Translations under genes and position numbers: made by a program | Assembly (NCBI GenBank): GCA_040390025.1 | Contig: JAZJZD010000009.1 | Location: forward strand, 1 to 64,000 | Length of the DNA stretch: 64,000 bases | Direction of reading: 5' to 3' | Source of the DNA: JAVHYG01 sp040390025 | GTDB taxonomy: Bacteria > Pseudomonadota > Gammaproteobacteria > Diplorickettsiales > Diplorickettsiaceae | The notes under the pieces: generated by a model | Database searches by the model: none | Told to the model about the DNA's origin: nothing | What the model saw: the letters and a program-made list of their open reading frames with translations, nothing else | In this document: positions 45,276 to 54,271 of the stretch, in pieces | Layout: every line of letters begins with the position of its first letter | How positions within the stretch are numbered: position 1 is the stretch's first letter

Positions 45276-46013
45276 GCGGTTTGCAATAAATCCACCAATG
45301 GTATCAAATTGTTCTGTTGTAAATTTAGTATCAAAATAGGTATTAAAGTCTTCAATGGGCATGAGTGCTTTTACCTGAAATTGGTTTGGAGTTTGTTCGT
45401 GCACAAAAACTTCTTCGCTATCATCGTATTCGTCTTCAATTTCTCCGACAATTTCTTCAAGTACATCTTCAATGGTAACAAGTCCTGAAACAGCGCCGTA
45501 TTCATCGACAACAATAGCCATATGATAATGTTTATGTTGGAATTCTTCGAGTAAACTATCTAAACGTTTGCTTTCAGGAATAAAGACGGCAGGACGTGTA
45601 ATATCTTGGATATTAAACGTATCTTGCTGAGCTAAAGGATTATATTTCAGTAAATCTTTAGCAAGTAATAATCCAATGACTTCTTTTTGAACATTATCAA
45701 AAACAGGAAAGCGCGAGTGACCCGACCCTATAACAAGCGGTAAAACCTCAGAGAGAGAAGCTGTGTTTGAAATAACAGTCATCTTAGCGCTAGGCACCAT
45801 AATATCTCGTACGTGTTGGTCTGATATTTGTAAGACGCCTTCTAGCATTTTTAGCGCTTGCGCATTAAGTAATTTACGTTGTTCTGAAATGCGTAATAGC
45901 TCGATGAGTTGTTGCCTATTTCTAGGTCTGCGTATTAAAATTTGATTAACACGTACTAACCAGGGCTGACGGTTTTTTTTTCTTTTAATTTTATTGTCAG
46001 TAGGGGTTTTCAT
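45147..46013 (-). CDS. corC: CorC/YbeX-family protein (CBS pair and CorC_HlyC domain)
   Basis: 288 residues: two CBS domains (from VRDIMVPSAKM near residue 70 to EDVLEEIVGEIEDEYDD near 195) and a C-terminal CorC_HlyC domain (IGGFIANRFGYLPKRGASI; FKVLRADNRQIRLLQV). No membrane anchor, so it is the soluble YbeX type. Linked with magnesium/cobalt efflux in Salmonella and with ribosome maturation in E. coli ybeX mutants. Third gene of ybeZ-ybeY-ybeX, overlapping ybeY by 17 bp; the 3' end is duplicated at 43189. Confidence 0.93.
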   Translation of the reverse strand: MKTPTDNKIKRKKNRQPWLVRVNQILIRRPRNRQQLIELLRISEQRKLLNAQALKMLEGVLQISDQHVRDIMVPSAKMTVISNTASLSEVLPLVIGSGHSRFPVFDNVQKEVIGLLLAKDLLKYNPLAQQDTFNIQDITRPAVFIPESKRLDSLLEEFQHKHYHMAIVVDEYGAVSGLVTIEDVLEEIVGEIEDEYDDSEEVFVHEQTPNQFQVKALMPIEDFNTYFDTKFTTEQFDTIGGFIANRFGYLPKRGASITLAHLSFKVLRADNRQIRLLQVNMETPHPRE

Positions 46014-46467
46014 AACCTAATTCCTCTAATAATTGAATTTCGAGTGTTTCCATTTTAAGTGCATCTTTAGGATCGCTATGATCATAGCCCACTAAATGTA
46101 AGCAACCATGTATAACGAGATGTGCCCAATGTGCTATGCGCGTTTTATGCTGTTGTTTTGCCTCTTGATTGACGAGCACAGCACAAATAACCAAATCACC
46201 TAATAAAGGTGAATGAATCTCAGGCGGCGGTTCAAAAGGAAAGGATAAAATATTAGTGGGACCTTTTTTATGACGGAAGGTTTCATTAAGTTCCGTAGCT
46301 TCTTTTTTGTCGACTAGGCGAAGTGTAATTTCTGTTGCCTGTGTTCTATCCTGGAGAGCCCTATTGACCCAGCGTTGTAAATAATAACGGCTGGGGATAA
46401 AAGATCGATGCGTTCTAATTTGTAGAGCGATTTTAATTTGTTTTTTTTGGGGTTTCGTGTTTCTCAT
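45997..46467 (-). CDS. ybeY: Endoribonuclease YbeY
   Basis: 156 residues with the metal-binding motif HLVIHGCLHLVGYDH (H-x3-H-x5-H) and the LNETFRHKKGPTNILSFPF strand. YbeY takes part in 16S rRNA 3' end maturation and 70S quality control. It overlaps ybeZ by 35 bp and corC by 17 bp, so the three are translated as a coupled unit. The start at 46467 lies inside ybeZ, as no other Met precedes the conserved region. Confidence 0.95.
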   Translation of the reverse strand: MRNTKPQKKQIKIALQIRTHRSFIPSRYYLQRWVNRALQDRTQATEITLRLVDKKEATELNETFRHKKGPTNILSFPFEPPPEIHSPLLGDLVICAVLVNQEAKQQHKTRIAHWAHLVIHGCLHLVGYDHSDPKDALKMETLEIQLLEELGYENPY

Positions 46468-47410
46468 ACGCGTGTAATATTGCTTTTACGAGGTCATGCC
46501 TGACGCAGTCACTTGGCTCGAAATGAGTAACGCCAATAGCTTTTATATCTTTTAAAATATTTAAAGAGTGGTGTAGGCCGGAGAACTCTAATCCGCGTGG
46601 CAAGTCGATTTGGCTGGTATCACCATTAATTACCACTTTGGAATTGAAGCCAATGCGGGTTAAGAACATTTTCATTTGTTCTTTAGTCGTATTTTGTGCC
46701 TCATCTAAAATAATAAAAGCGTTTTTTAAGGTTCGTCCGCGCATGTAAGCTAAGGCAACCACTTCAATTATGTTTTGTTCTACACATCGTGATACTTCCT
46801 CGGGCCCTAACATTTCGATCAACGCATCATAGAGTGGACGAAAATAAGGATCGAGTTTTTGGAAATAATCTCCAGGTAAAAAACCTAATTTTTCACCTGC
46901 TTCAACCGCAGGTCTTACCAATATAATGCGACTTATTTTTTCTTGCTCTAAAGCGGCCACTGCACAGGCGACAGCGAGGTAGGTTTTTCCTGTTCCAGCG
47001 GGTCCTAACCCAAAATTAATATCACGATCTAAAATATTTTTTAGGTACACGGCTTGATTTGAGCTGCGTGGTTTAATAGTAGCGTATCTCGTTTTAATGA
47101 TGGTGTGTGGCGGCATATAATTTTCTGCTAGGCGGGGTTCGGTTTGTAGTGTCTGTAGTTCTAAATGAATGGCGTCAGGCGTCAATGGTGTTTTACCTTG
47201 CGTTTGCGCATAAAGAGAGAGTAAAACTTTAGCCGCTACTTCAACTGCGGATAACGGTCCATTAATTTGAAAGTCATGACCGCGGTTGTATATACAAACT
47301 TTAAGCTGTTGTTCAATTTGGCGCAGATGCTTATCAGATGGGCCACAGAGGTTGGCCAATCGATGATTATCTTGAGGACTGAGTTGAAAACTATACGGCT
47401 GTGTGTTCAA
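46433..47410 (-). CDS. ybeZ: PhoH-like ATPase YbeZ
   Basis: 325 residues. Walker A is FGLGPAGTGKTYLAVACAV and Walker B AFIILDEAQNTTKEQMKMFL; VKAILHAYEK closes the protein. YbeZ interacts with YbeY and is an RNA-helicase-like ATPase. It follows miaB with a 4-bp overlap, giving the operon miaB-ybeZ-ybeY-corC, as in E. coli (where lnt follows; lnt is not here). Confidence 0.95.
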   Translation of the reverse strand: MNTQPYSFQLSPQDNHRLANLCGPSDKHLRQIEQQLKVCIYNRGHDFQINGPLSAVEVAAKVLLSLYAQTQGKTPLTPDAIHLELQTLQTEPRLAENYMPPHTIIKTRYATIKPRSSNQAVYLKNILDRDINFGLGPAGTGKTYLAVACAVAALEQEKISRIILVRPAVEAGEKLGFLPGDYFQKLDPYFRPLYDALIEMLGPEEVSRCVEQNIIEVVALAYMRGRTLKNAFIILDEAQNTTKEQMKMFLTRIGFNSKVVINGDTSQIDLPRGLEFSGLHHSLNILKDIKAIGVTHFEPSDCVRHDLVKAILHAYEKHETPKKTN

Positions 47411-48735
47411 GCAGTTACTAATTCTCCTCGTAAGGAATTTTTTAAAACTTCAGTGATAGTAATTGGTACTATCTTTCCAATTAAGTGTGCATCGCCATTA
47501 AAATTTACTACTCGGTTATTTTCTGTACGTCCTTGTAGTTCGTTTGTGCTTTTTTTAGAAAGTCCATCAACGAGTATTTTTTGCACACTTCCGCGCATCT
47601 GCTCACTTATGTCCTGTCCTTGAAATACTAGGAGATTTTGTAAGATCTGTAAACGACGTTTCTTAGTTTCTAAAGATACAGTATCTGGTAGCTCGGCCGC
47701 TGGCGTTCCAGGACGACGGCTGTAGATAAAACTGAACGAATGGTCAAAGCTAACAGACTTAATTAAATCAAGGGTTTTTTGAAAGTCATCGTCTGTTTCG
47801 CCTGGGAAACCGATGATGAAATCAGAAGAAATAGCAATATCTGGTCGAGCATTGCGCAGTTTTCGAATTTTAGATTTAAATTCTAAGGTCGTATAGCCGC
47901 GTTTCATGGCGGCTAAAATGCGATCAGAGCCACTTTGTACGGGCAGATGCAAATGACTAGCTAATTTGGGGGTGTCAGCATAGGCTTGGATTAATCGCTC
48001 GGAAAAAGCAAGCGGATGCGAGGTAGTAAAGCGAATCCGGTCAATACCCTCTAAAGTTGCGATATAGCGGATTAAGTCAGCTAAGTCGGCTATACCCCCT
48101 TCATGACGAGGGCCTTGGTAGTCGTTAACATTTTGACCTAATAAAGTAATTTCTTTAACCCCTTGTTCGCTAAGTGAGACAACTTCTGCCAGAACGTCAT
48201 CTAACGGACGGCTAATTTCTTCACCGCGTGTGTAAGGGACTACGCAGAAGCTACAGTATTTATTACAACCTTCCATGATAGAAACAAAAGCGCGTACACC
48301 TTCGGCACGTGGCGTGGGTAAATGATCAAATTTTTCGATTTCTGGAAAGGAAATGTCAACAACCGAACGTTTTTTCTCTAAAACGTGATTAATTAACTCA
48401 GGTAAACGATGCAATGTTTGTGGGCCAAATACAATATCAACAAAAGGTGCACGTCGCAGTATTCCCGCACCTTCTTGGCTAGCGACACAGCCGCCAACAC
48501 CGATAATTAGATGAGGACGTTTGGCTTTAATTTTCCGCCATTGGCCGACTTGGGAAAAAACTTTTTCTTGCGCTTTTTCCCGGATAGAGCAGCTATTTAA
48601 TAAGACCACGTCGGCTTCAAAGGGATCTTTGGTAAGCGTTAAACGATGTGAGTGATGTAAAAGGTTAGCCATACTGTCAGAGTCGTATTCATTCATCTGG
48701 CAGCCATGGGTTTCAATATAAAGTTTTTCTAACAT
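47407..48735 (-). CDS. miaB: tRNA-2-methylthio-N6-dimethylallyladenosine synthase
   Basis: 442 residues from ATG 48735 (E. coli 474). The frame is open to 48828, but the extra 31 residues come from the family C repeat, so the start at MLEKLYIETHGCQMNEYDSD is preferred. Motifs: N-terminal 4Fe-4S cysteines (HGCQMN, NSCSIREKAQ, GCVAS), the radical-SAM CNKYCSFCVVPYTRG cluster and the C-terminal TRAM domain. It adds methylthio to i6A37 in tRNAs reading UNN codons. First gene of miaB-ybeZ-ybeY-corC. Confidence 0.96.
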   Translation of the reverse strand: MLEKLYIETHGCQMNEYDSDSMANLLHHSHRLTLTKDPFEADVVLLNSCSIREKAQEKVFSQVGQWRKIKAKRPHLIIGVGGCVASQEGAGILRRAPFVDIVFGPQTLHRLPELINHVLEKKRSVVDISFPEIEKFDHLPTPRAEGVRAFVSIMEGCNKYCSFCVVPYTRGEEISRPLDDVLAEVVSLSEQGVKEITLLGQNVNDYQGPRHEGGIADLADLIRYIATLEGIDRIRFTTSHPLAFSERLIQAYADTPKLASHLHLPVQSGSDRILAAMKRGYTTLEFKSKIRKLRNARPDIAISSDFIIGFPGETDDDFQKTLDLIKSVSFDHSFSFIYSRRPGTPAAELPDTVSLETKKRRLQILQNLLVFQGQDISEQMRGSVQKILVDGLSKKSTNELQGRTENNRVVNFNGDAHLIGKIVPITITEVLKNSLRGELVTA

Positions 48736-48743
48736 AATATAAA

Positions 48744-48853
48744 ACTGCGTCTTTTGTTTGGTTTCGTTGTTGGGTTGGCTTTTCCGATGCTCATGTACTT
48801 GTGTGGAAATGAAGCTTCTCAAAGCCAACCCGCCTAGAACTCAAACAAAAATA
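48744..48853. repeat. Family C repeat, copy 2
   Basis: GCGTCTTTTGTTTGGTTTCG and TTGTTGGGTTGGCTTTTCCG ... AAAGCCAACCCGCCTAGAAC, an imperfect palindrome similar to 39986-40105. It lies 9 bp upstream of the miaB start, so it is in or next to the miaB leader. Confidence 0.75.
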
Positions 48854-48868
48854 CTTGTTTTGCAAGCG

Positions 48869-50338
48869 CTATCCTGGTTGATTAAGTTTTTGTTTTAATA
48901 AACTGTTTAATTGTTGCGGATTTAATTTTCCAGCGGATACTTTCATGATTTGACCGACAAAAAAACCATAGAGTTTATCTTTACCTGCGCGATACTCGGC
49001 TAATTGTTGCGGATTTGCAGCTAACACCTCATCGATAACCTGAGCAATCGCTGTTTGATCGGTGACTTGGCGTAAGCCTTGTTCTTGAATAATGTCATCC
49101 GCTGTTTTTTTACTTATCCAGAGGGTTTCAAAAATATCTTTGGCTATTTTGCTAGAAATCGTGTTATCGGCGATCCGGTGGAGTAAGCTAGCCAGTCTTT
49201 CTGCAGATAAGGGAGATTCATTAATACTTAGATTTTCTTTATTAAGTGCTGCGGAAAGCTCTCCCATGATCCAATTGACCGCTAATTTAGCTGGAACTTT
49301 TTGTTTAACAACGGTTTCAAAGTAATTCGCTAATTCACGACTACTGGTGAGTAAGCTAGCATCATAGAGGCTTAGCCCATATGTTTCTTGAAATCGTTGA
49401 TTTTTTTGCTGAGGTAATTCAGGTAATGTGTTAGCTAGGTTTTCTATGAAATCAGCTGTTAATTCGACCGGACATAAATCGGGATCGGGAAAATAGCGAT
49501 AATCATTAGCATTTTCTTTGCTACGCATGGGACGCGTTTCTTGCTTATCGGAGTCATATAAACGTGTTTCTTGGTTAATACTTCCACCATTCTCTAAAAC
49601 CTGAATTTGGCGATCGATTTCATATTGAATGGCTTTTTCAACAAAACGAAATGAATTTAAATTTTTAATTTCTACACGTGTCCCTAACGCTTGATATTTT
49701 TTTCGTACAGAAACATTGGCATCACAACGAAATGAGCCTTCTTGGAGATTCCCATCGCTGATTTCTAAATAGCGAACCAGTGTATGCAGTGTTTTTAGAT
49801 AGGCAACGGCTTCTTTAGGTGAATCTAAATCGGGTTCCGAAACGATCTCTAATAGCGGGACACCCGCACGATTAAGATCGATACCACTCATATCTTCTAA
49901 TCCTTCATGTAGCGATTTACCCGCATCTTCTTCTAAATGCGCACGCGTAATACGTATGGACTTACGATGCCCATTCTCCAGTTCAATCATTAACTGGCCA
50001 CGACTTACAATAGGATTTTCGTGTTGGCTAATTTGGTAACCTTTGGGCAGATCAGGATAAAAATAATTTTTTCGTGCAAAGACAGAATAAGAAGGGATAT
50101 CTGCTTCGACACTTAATCCAAATTTAACAGCCATGCTAACGGCTTCTGCATTGAGGACCGGCAAAACACCGGGTAAGGCCAAATCGATAGCACAAGCTTG
50201 TGTATTCGGATCAGCACCATAGGTAGTCGCTGCGCCGGAAAAAAGTTTAGATTGCGTCGCTAACTGGACATGGACTTCAAGTCCAATGACGGGTTCCCAT
50301 ATTGTGGTCGCTGTTTTTTTATTATCAGTGGAATTCAT
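48869..50338 (-). CDS. gatB: Aspartyl/glutamyl-tRNA(Asn/Gln) amidotransferase subunit B
   Basis: 489 residues. WEPVIGLEVHVQLATQSKLF start, the kinase-like part with SYSVFARKNYFYPDLPKGYQ and the C-terminal YqeY-like tail domain (AEYRAGKDKLYGFFVGQIMK). With GatA and GatC it amidates Glu-tRNA(Gln) and/or Asp-tRNA(Asn) using glutamine. Start overlaps the gatA stop by one base (TAATG). The presence of GatCAB suggests the bacterium lacks GlnRS and/or AsnRS; neither is in the window. Last gene of gatC-gatA-gatB, 106 bp upstream of miaB. Confidence 0.97.
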   Translation of the reverse strand: MNSTDNKKTATTIWEPVIGLEVHVQLATQSKLFSGAATTYGADPNTQACAIDLALPGVLPVLNAEAVSMAVKFGLSVEADIPSYSVFARKNYFYPDLPKGYQISQHENPIVSRGQLMIELENGHRKSIRITRAHLEEDAGKSLHEGLEDMSGIDLNRAGVPLLEIVSEPDLDSPKEAVAYLKTLHTLVRYLEISDGNLQEGSFRCDANVSVRKKYQALGTRVEIKNLNSFRFVEKAIQYEIDRQIQVLENGGSINQETRLYDSDKQETRPMRSKENANDYRYFPDPDLCPVELTADFIENLANTLPELPQQKNQRFQETYGLSLYDASLLTSSRELANYFETVVKQKVPAKLAVNWIMGELSAALNKENLSINESPLSAERLASLLHRIADNTISSKIAKDIFETLWISKKTADDIIQEQGLRQVTDQTAIAQVIDEVLAANPQQLAEYRAGKDKLYGFFVGQIMKVSAGKLNPQQLNSLLKQKLNQPG

Positions 50339-51792
50339 TATTTGAAATTCTCCGGTAATTTTTTATGCCAATCCGTGGCTTGTTGATAGCAATGTGCAAC
50401 ATTAAGTAATTTTGCTTCCGCAAAAGGACGGCCAATAAGCTGCGTCCCTATAGGAAGTCCCGCTATAAATCCTGAGGGCATCGATAAGGCGGGTAGACCT
50501 GCTAAGTTAACCGCAATGGTATAGATGTCTGAGAGATACATACTCACTGGATCTTTTGTTTTCTCACCTAATTTAAAAGCCGTACTGGGTGTTGTAGGCC
50601 CTAACAAAATATCAACTTTTTTAAAAACTTCTTCAAACTCCCGGATCATAAGCCCTCGAATTTTTTGTGCTTTTACGTAATAAGCATCGTAATAACCTGC
50701 CGATAAAACATACGTACCCATTAAAATCCGGCGTTTTACTTCTTTGCCAAAACCTATCGCACGTGTTCTTTCATATAAATCGCGGAGATCTTTCGGATTC
50801 TCACAACGATAACCGTAACGTATACCATCGTAACGTGCCAAATTAGAAGAACATTCTGCTGAGGCGATAATATAATAAAGCGGAATGACTAAATGGCAAT
50901 TAGGTAAGCTTACGCTATGTATTGTTGCGCCTAAGCGCTTATAGTGTTTGATAGTATCGTCTATACAAGCGGCTATGTTTGGATCAAGATCGGCTGAAAA
51001 ATATTCTTTAGGCAAACCGATTTTTAGGCCTTTTAGTGAGTCATTGAGAGTATGCGTATAATTTGGTACGGGTTCATTGATGCTTGTTGCATCTTTCTTA
51101 TCAAAACCGGCCATTACATTCATTAATAACGCGGCATCTTCTGCTGTTTGTGTCATGGGGCCGGCTTGATCAAGACTGGATGCAAAAGCGATAAGTCCAT
51201 AACGCGATACACGACCATAGGTTGGTTTAAGTCCAGTAAGATTACAAAGCGCGGCCGGTTGTCGAATAGAACCACCGGTATCTGTACCGGTTGCAGCAGG
51301 GGTTAACCGTGCTGCAACGGCTGCGCTGGAGCCTCCAGAGGAACCACCCGGTACGCGTTCCATATCCCACGGGTTTTTAACGGCACCGTAAAAACTTGTT
51401 TCATTGGATGAACCCATGGCGAATTCGTCCATGTTGGTTTTCCCCAGTAGAACCGTGCCAGCTTGTTTTAAGGCAGTGACTAGGGTGGCATCGTAAGGGG
51501 CAATAAAATTATCTAACATCTTAGAAGCGCAACTGGTTTTAATGCCGTTTGTACAGAAAATATCTTTGTGTGCAATGGGAATACCCGTTAAAGGGCCGGC
51601 GGCTCCACCTTTATGTTGTTCATCGGCATGATCTGCCTGTTGTAATGCTTCTTCAGTGGTTACAGTAATAAAACTATTTAATTTGGGATCGTGTTTTTTA
51701 ATACGAGCAAGATAATGCTCGGTCAGTTCTCTACTTGAGATTTTTTTAGTCTTGAGAAGGATTGATAACTCAGTGAGGGTATGGTTATGCAT
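50338..51792 (-). CDS. gatA: Glutamyl-tRNA(Gln) amidotransferase subunit A
   Basis: 484 residues from ATG 51792. The frame is open further to 51831, but those codons overlap gatC and are not conserved, whereas MHNHTLTELSILLKTKKISS is the family start. Amidase signature: Lys in IAHKDIF, Ser in GGSSGGSSAAVAA with the GTDTGGSIRQPA nucleophile stretch. It generates the ammonia and transfers it. Middle gene of gatC-gatA-gatB. Confidence 0.96.
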   Translation of the reverse strand: MHNHTLTELSILLKTKKISSRELTEHYLARIKKHDPKLNSFITVTTEEALQQADHADEQHKGGAAGPLTGIPIAHKDIFCTNGIKTSCASKMLDNFIAPYDATLVTALKQAGTVLLGKTNMDEFAMGSSNETSFYGAVKNPWDMERVPGGSSGGSSAAVAARLTPAATGTDTGGSIRQPAALCNLTGLKPTYGRVSRYGLIAFASSLDQAGPMTQTAEDAALLMNVMAGFDKKDATSINEPVPNYTHTLNDSLKGLKIGLPKEYFSADLDPNIAACIDDTIKHYKRLGATIHSVSLPNCHLVIPLYYIIASAECSSNLARYDGIRYGYRCENPKDLRDLYERTRAIGFGKEVKRRILMGTYVLSAGYYDAYYVKAQKIRGLMIREFEEVFKKVDILLGPTTPSTAFKLGEKTKDPVSMYLSDIYTIAVNLAGLPALSMPSGFIAGLPIGTQLIGRPFAEAKLLNVAHCYQQATDWHKKLPENFK

Positions 51793-51806
51793 GGTTAGTC
51801 TCGTTG

Positions 51807-52094
51807 TTATTCGATTACAGGCGGTACGCAATAAAGGCCAGATTGAGTATATGGCGTGAGTTTCTGTAAACGATCGCGTGCATTGGGTTCATTGACTACA
51901 TCAGGGCGTAGGCGTTGTTGAATATCAAAGCAGTGTGCTGCTGCTTGAACCGATTTCGTATCAACAGTTTTCATTTGATTGGCTAGCTCGAGAATTTGTT
52001 GTAAATTTTTCAAGTAATATCCGGCTTCTTCCTCATTGATTTGAAGGTTGGCTAATTCCGCTGCTTTATTTACATCTTCAAGTGTTATCGTCAT
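51807..52094 (-). CDS. gatC: Glutamyl-tRNA(Gln) amidotransferase subunit C
   Basis: 95 residues: ITLEDVNKAAELANLQINEE, YYLKNLQQILELANQMKTVD and LRPDVVNEPNARDRLQKLTP. GatC stabilises the GatA-GatB complex by wrapping round GatA. First gene of the operon. The 240-bp gap to divergent mreB holds the promoter(s) and a short remnant of the family C repeat at about 52188 (ACAAATCAAACAAAAGACGA). Confidence 0.95.
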   Translation of the reverse strand: MTITLEDVNKAAELANLQINEEEAGYYLKNLQQILELANQMKTVDTKSVQAAAHCFDIQQRLRPDVVNEPNARDRLQKLTPYTQSGLYCVPPVIE

Positions 52095-52334
52095 GGCTAT
52101 AAAAATTCCGAATAGAAAAAGAGTTCAGTAAAATCATTTGCAAAACTAAAATAGTTTGATCCGATGCTAAATAAAGGTGACAAATCAAACAAAAGACGAC
52201 CGTTTTGCTAAGTCCTGCTACAAAAAAGTGCACATTATACCTGTTTGCTTGCATAAAATCTTCCATATTTGCTAAAGTGCCAAAGTGCGCACTATATTTT
52301 GTAGTTAAGCGCTCTACAGTAGGTGGCCAACTTT

Positions 52335-53375
52335 ATGTTAAGCAAATTTCGTGGACTATTTTCTAAAGACATTTCTATTGATCTCGGCACAGCAAATTCA
52401 TTAATTTATGTGCGTGGAGAAGGAATCGTTCTTAATGAGCCTTCCGTTGTTGCGATTCGTATGGAAGAGGGTAACCAACGTTCAGTACTTGCGGTGGGTT
52501 GGGAAGCTAAACGCATGTTAGGCCGTACACCGGGTAATATCACTGCCATTCGCCCTTTAAAAGATGGGGTAATTGCTGATTTTTATGTGACAGAAAAGAT
52601 GCTGCAGCACTTTATCCATAAAGTACACCAGAATCGTTTTTTACGTCCTGCGCCACGTATTTTAGTTTGTGTGCCTTGTGGATCAACACAAGTAGAGCGT
52701 CGCGCAATTCGAGAGTCAGCTTTAGGGGCGGGTGCTAGAGAAGTTTATTTAATTGAAGAGCCGATGGCTGCAGCTATTGGTGCAGGAATGCCTGTGGATG
52801 AAGCGAGAGGATCGCTTGTTGTTGATATCGGTGGTGGAACAACTGAAGTGGCTGTGATTTCACTGGGTGGCGTGGTTTATGCACAATCGGTACGTATAGG
52901 CGGTGATCGCTTTGATGAAGCGATTGTTAATTATGTGCGTCGTAGTTACGGTAGCTTAATTGGAGAACCAACTGCTGAGCGAGTTAAACATGAAATTGGT
53001 ACCGCTTTTGCACTTCCGGAAATGCGGGAAATGGAAATACGTGGACGAAATATTTCTGAAGGCGTGCCTAGAGCTTTTGTATTAAACAGTAATGAGATTT
53101 TAGAAGCTTTGCAGGAGCCATTATCCAATATTATCAGCGCTATTCGTACCGGCTTAGAACAGACACCGCCTGAATTAGCGGCGGATATTTCAGAGCGTGG
53201 CATGGTATTAACTGGCGGTGGTGCTTTATTACGCAATCTCGATCGTTTAATTACTGAAGAAACCGGGATGCCTGTGGTTGTTGCTGAAGATCCTTTAACG
53301 TGCGTTGCACGAGGTGGAGGACGTGCATTAGAGATTATTGATGAAATGGGTGGCGGTTTTCTTGTAAAGGATTAA
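52335..53375 (+). CDS. mreB: Rod shape-determining protein MreB
   Basis: 346 residues (E. coli 347), starting MLSKFRGLFSKDISIDLGTA; an upstream in-frame GTG at 52323 is less likely because MreB begins here and AGGTGG lies at the right distance. Actin-fold motifs: phosphate 1 IDLGTANSLIYV, phosphate 2 VDIGGGTTEVAV and adenosine LTGGGALLRNLD. MreB filaments guide lateral wall synthesis. First gene of mreBCD; mreC begins 10 bp after its stop. Confidence 0.97.
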   Translation: MLSKFRGLFSKDISIDLGTANSLIYVRGEGIVLNEPSVVAIRMEEGNQRSVLAVGWEAKRMLGRTPGNITAIRPLKDGVIADFYVTEKMLQHFIHKVHQNRFLRPAPRILVCVPCGSTQVERRAIRESALGAGAREVYLIEEPMAAAIGAGMPVDEARGSLVVDIGGGTTEVAVISLGGVVYAQSVRIGGDRFDEAIVNYVRRSYGSLIGEPTAERVKHEIGTAFALPEMREMEIRGRNISEGVPRAFVLNSNEILEALQEPLSNIISAIRTGLEQTPPELAADISERGMVLTGGGALLRNLDRLITEETGMPVVVAEDPLTCVARGGGRALEIIDEMGGGFLVKD

Positions 53376-53385
53376 GGAGTTTTCC

Positions 53386-54264
53386 ATTAAGCTGCTATTC
53401 AATCGTGGAAAAACCCCGCTATGGTTGCGTTTGGGTTTTTTTATTATTTTGTCGGCGTTATTGCTGTTATTGGATTATCACCATTATTTGCCCTCGCTTC
53501 GTCGCGTATTAAATACTACGGTTGCTCCTTTGCAATATGCTGTTGATGCGCCTCTTCGCTGGGTGAATAATTTATCGGTGCAGTATGTGACAAGAAAAAA
53601 ATTACAAGCAGAAAATACCCATCTGCAGTCGCAACAACTATTCCTTGAAGCTAAGGTGCAACGATTAGCTGCCTTAGAAAGTGAAAATAGACAATTAAAT
53701 CAATTGCTATCAGCTTCGGAACATCTAAAAAAACAGCGTTTAGAATTAGCACGATTATTGTTGGTCAATGCCGATCCATTGCTAAATGAAGTAATACTTG
53801 ATAAAGGGCAATCCTATGGTGTTTATGTAGGGCAACCGGTGATTGATGCGGATGGTATTATGGGTCAGGTTATTAGTGTGGATTCATTTTCAAGTCGAGT
53901 ACTTTTAATTACAGATTTTCGTAGCGCTATTCCCGTGCAAGATGTGCGCAGCGATGCGAGAGGAATATTGGTAGGCCGAGGACGTTTAGCTAAATTACTA
54001 TTAAAAGATATTCCCGGTACTATTGATATTAAGGTAAATGATCTTTTGGTAACGTCTGGCTTGGGAGGACATTATCCTCCAGGTTACCCTGTAGGTCTTG
54101 TAAGTTCAATTGATACGAATGTAACGACACAATTTGCCAGTATAAAAGTTGAGCCTAGTGCACAATTAAGTCGAAATCGGCCTGTATTATTGATTTGGTC
54201 CGATAAACCGGTGCCTATGAAAACGGCTAAATCTATTACCCATTCAAACATGCTTAAAAAGTAG
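53386..54264 (+). CDS. mreC: Rod shape-determining protein MreC, apparent AUU start
   Basis: MreC scaffolds the elongasome between MreB, PBP2 and RodZ. After the N-terminal membrane helix (FFIILSALLLLLD) come a coiled coil (about residues 60-100) and the beta-barrel domain with LLITDFRSAIPVQ and GILVGRGRL. The frame has no ATG; conventional TTG at 53425 would lack the conserved N-terminus. In-frame ATT at 53386 stands 6 bp behind AAGGAG (53374-53379) and the product begins (M)KLLFNRGKTPLWLRL, matching the MKPxFxRG start of other MreCs exactly, so I choose it. This gives 292 residues. 7 bp before mreD. Confidence 0.85.
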   Translation: MKLLFNRGKTPLWLRLGFFIILSALLLLLDYHHYLPSLRRVLNTTVAPLQYAVDAPLRWVNNLSVQYVTRKKLQAENTHLQSQQLFLEAKVQRLAALESENRQLNQLLSASEHLKKQRLELARLLLVNADPLLNEVILDKGQSYGVYVGQPVIDADGIMGQVISVDSFSSRVLLITDFRSAIPVQDVRSDARGILVGRGRLAKLLLKDIPGTIDIKVNDLLVTSGLGGHYPPGYPVGLVSSIDTNVTTQFASIKVEPSAQLSRNRPVLLIWSDKPVPMKTAKSITHSNMLKK

Positions 54265-54271
54265 GCATTTT

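Noticed and set aside
47407..48828. miaB starting at 48828
   Set aside because: The first 31 codons come from the family C repeat; the conserved MiaB start is 48735.
52078..52266. 62-codon minus-strand frame between gatC and mreB
   Set aside because: Overlaps gatC start, contains a repeat remnant and no ribosome site; not supported.
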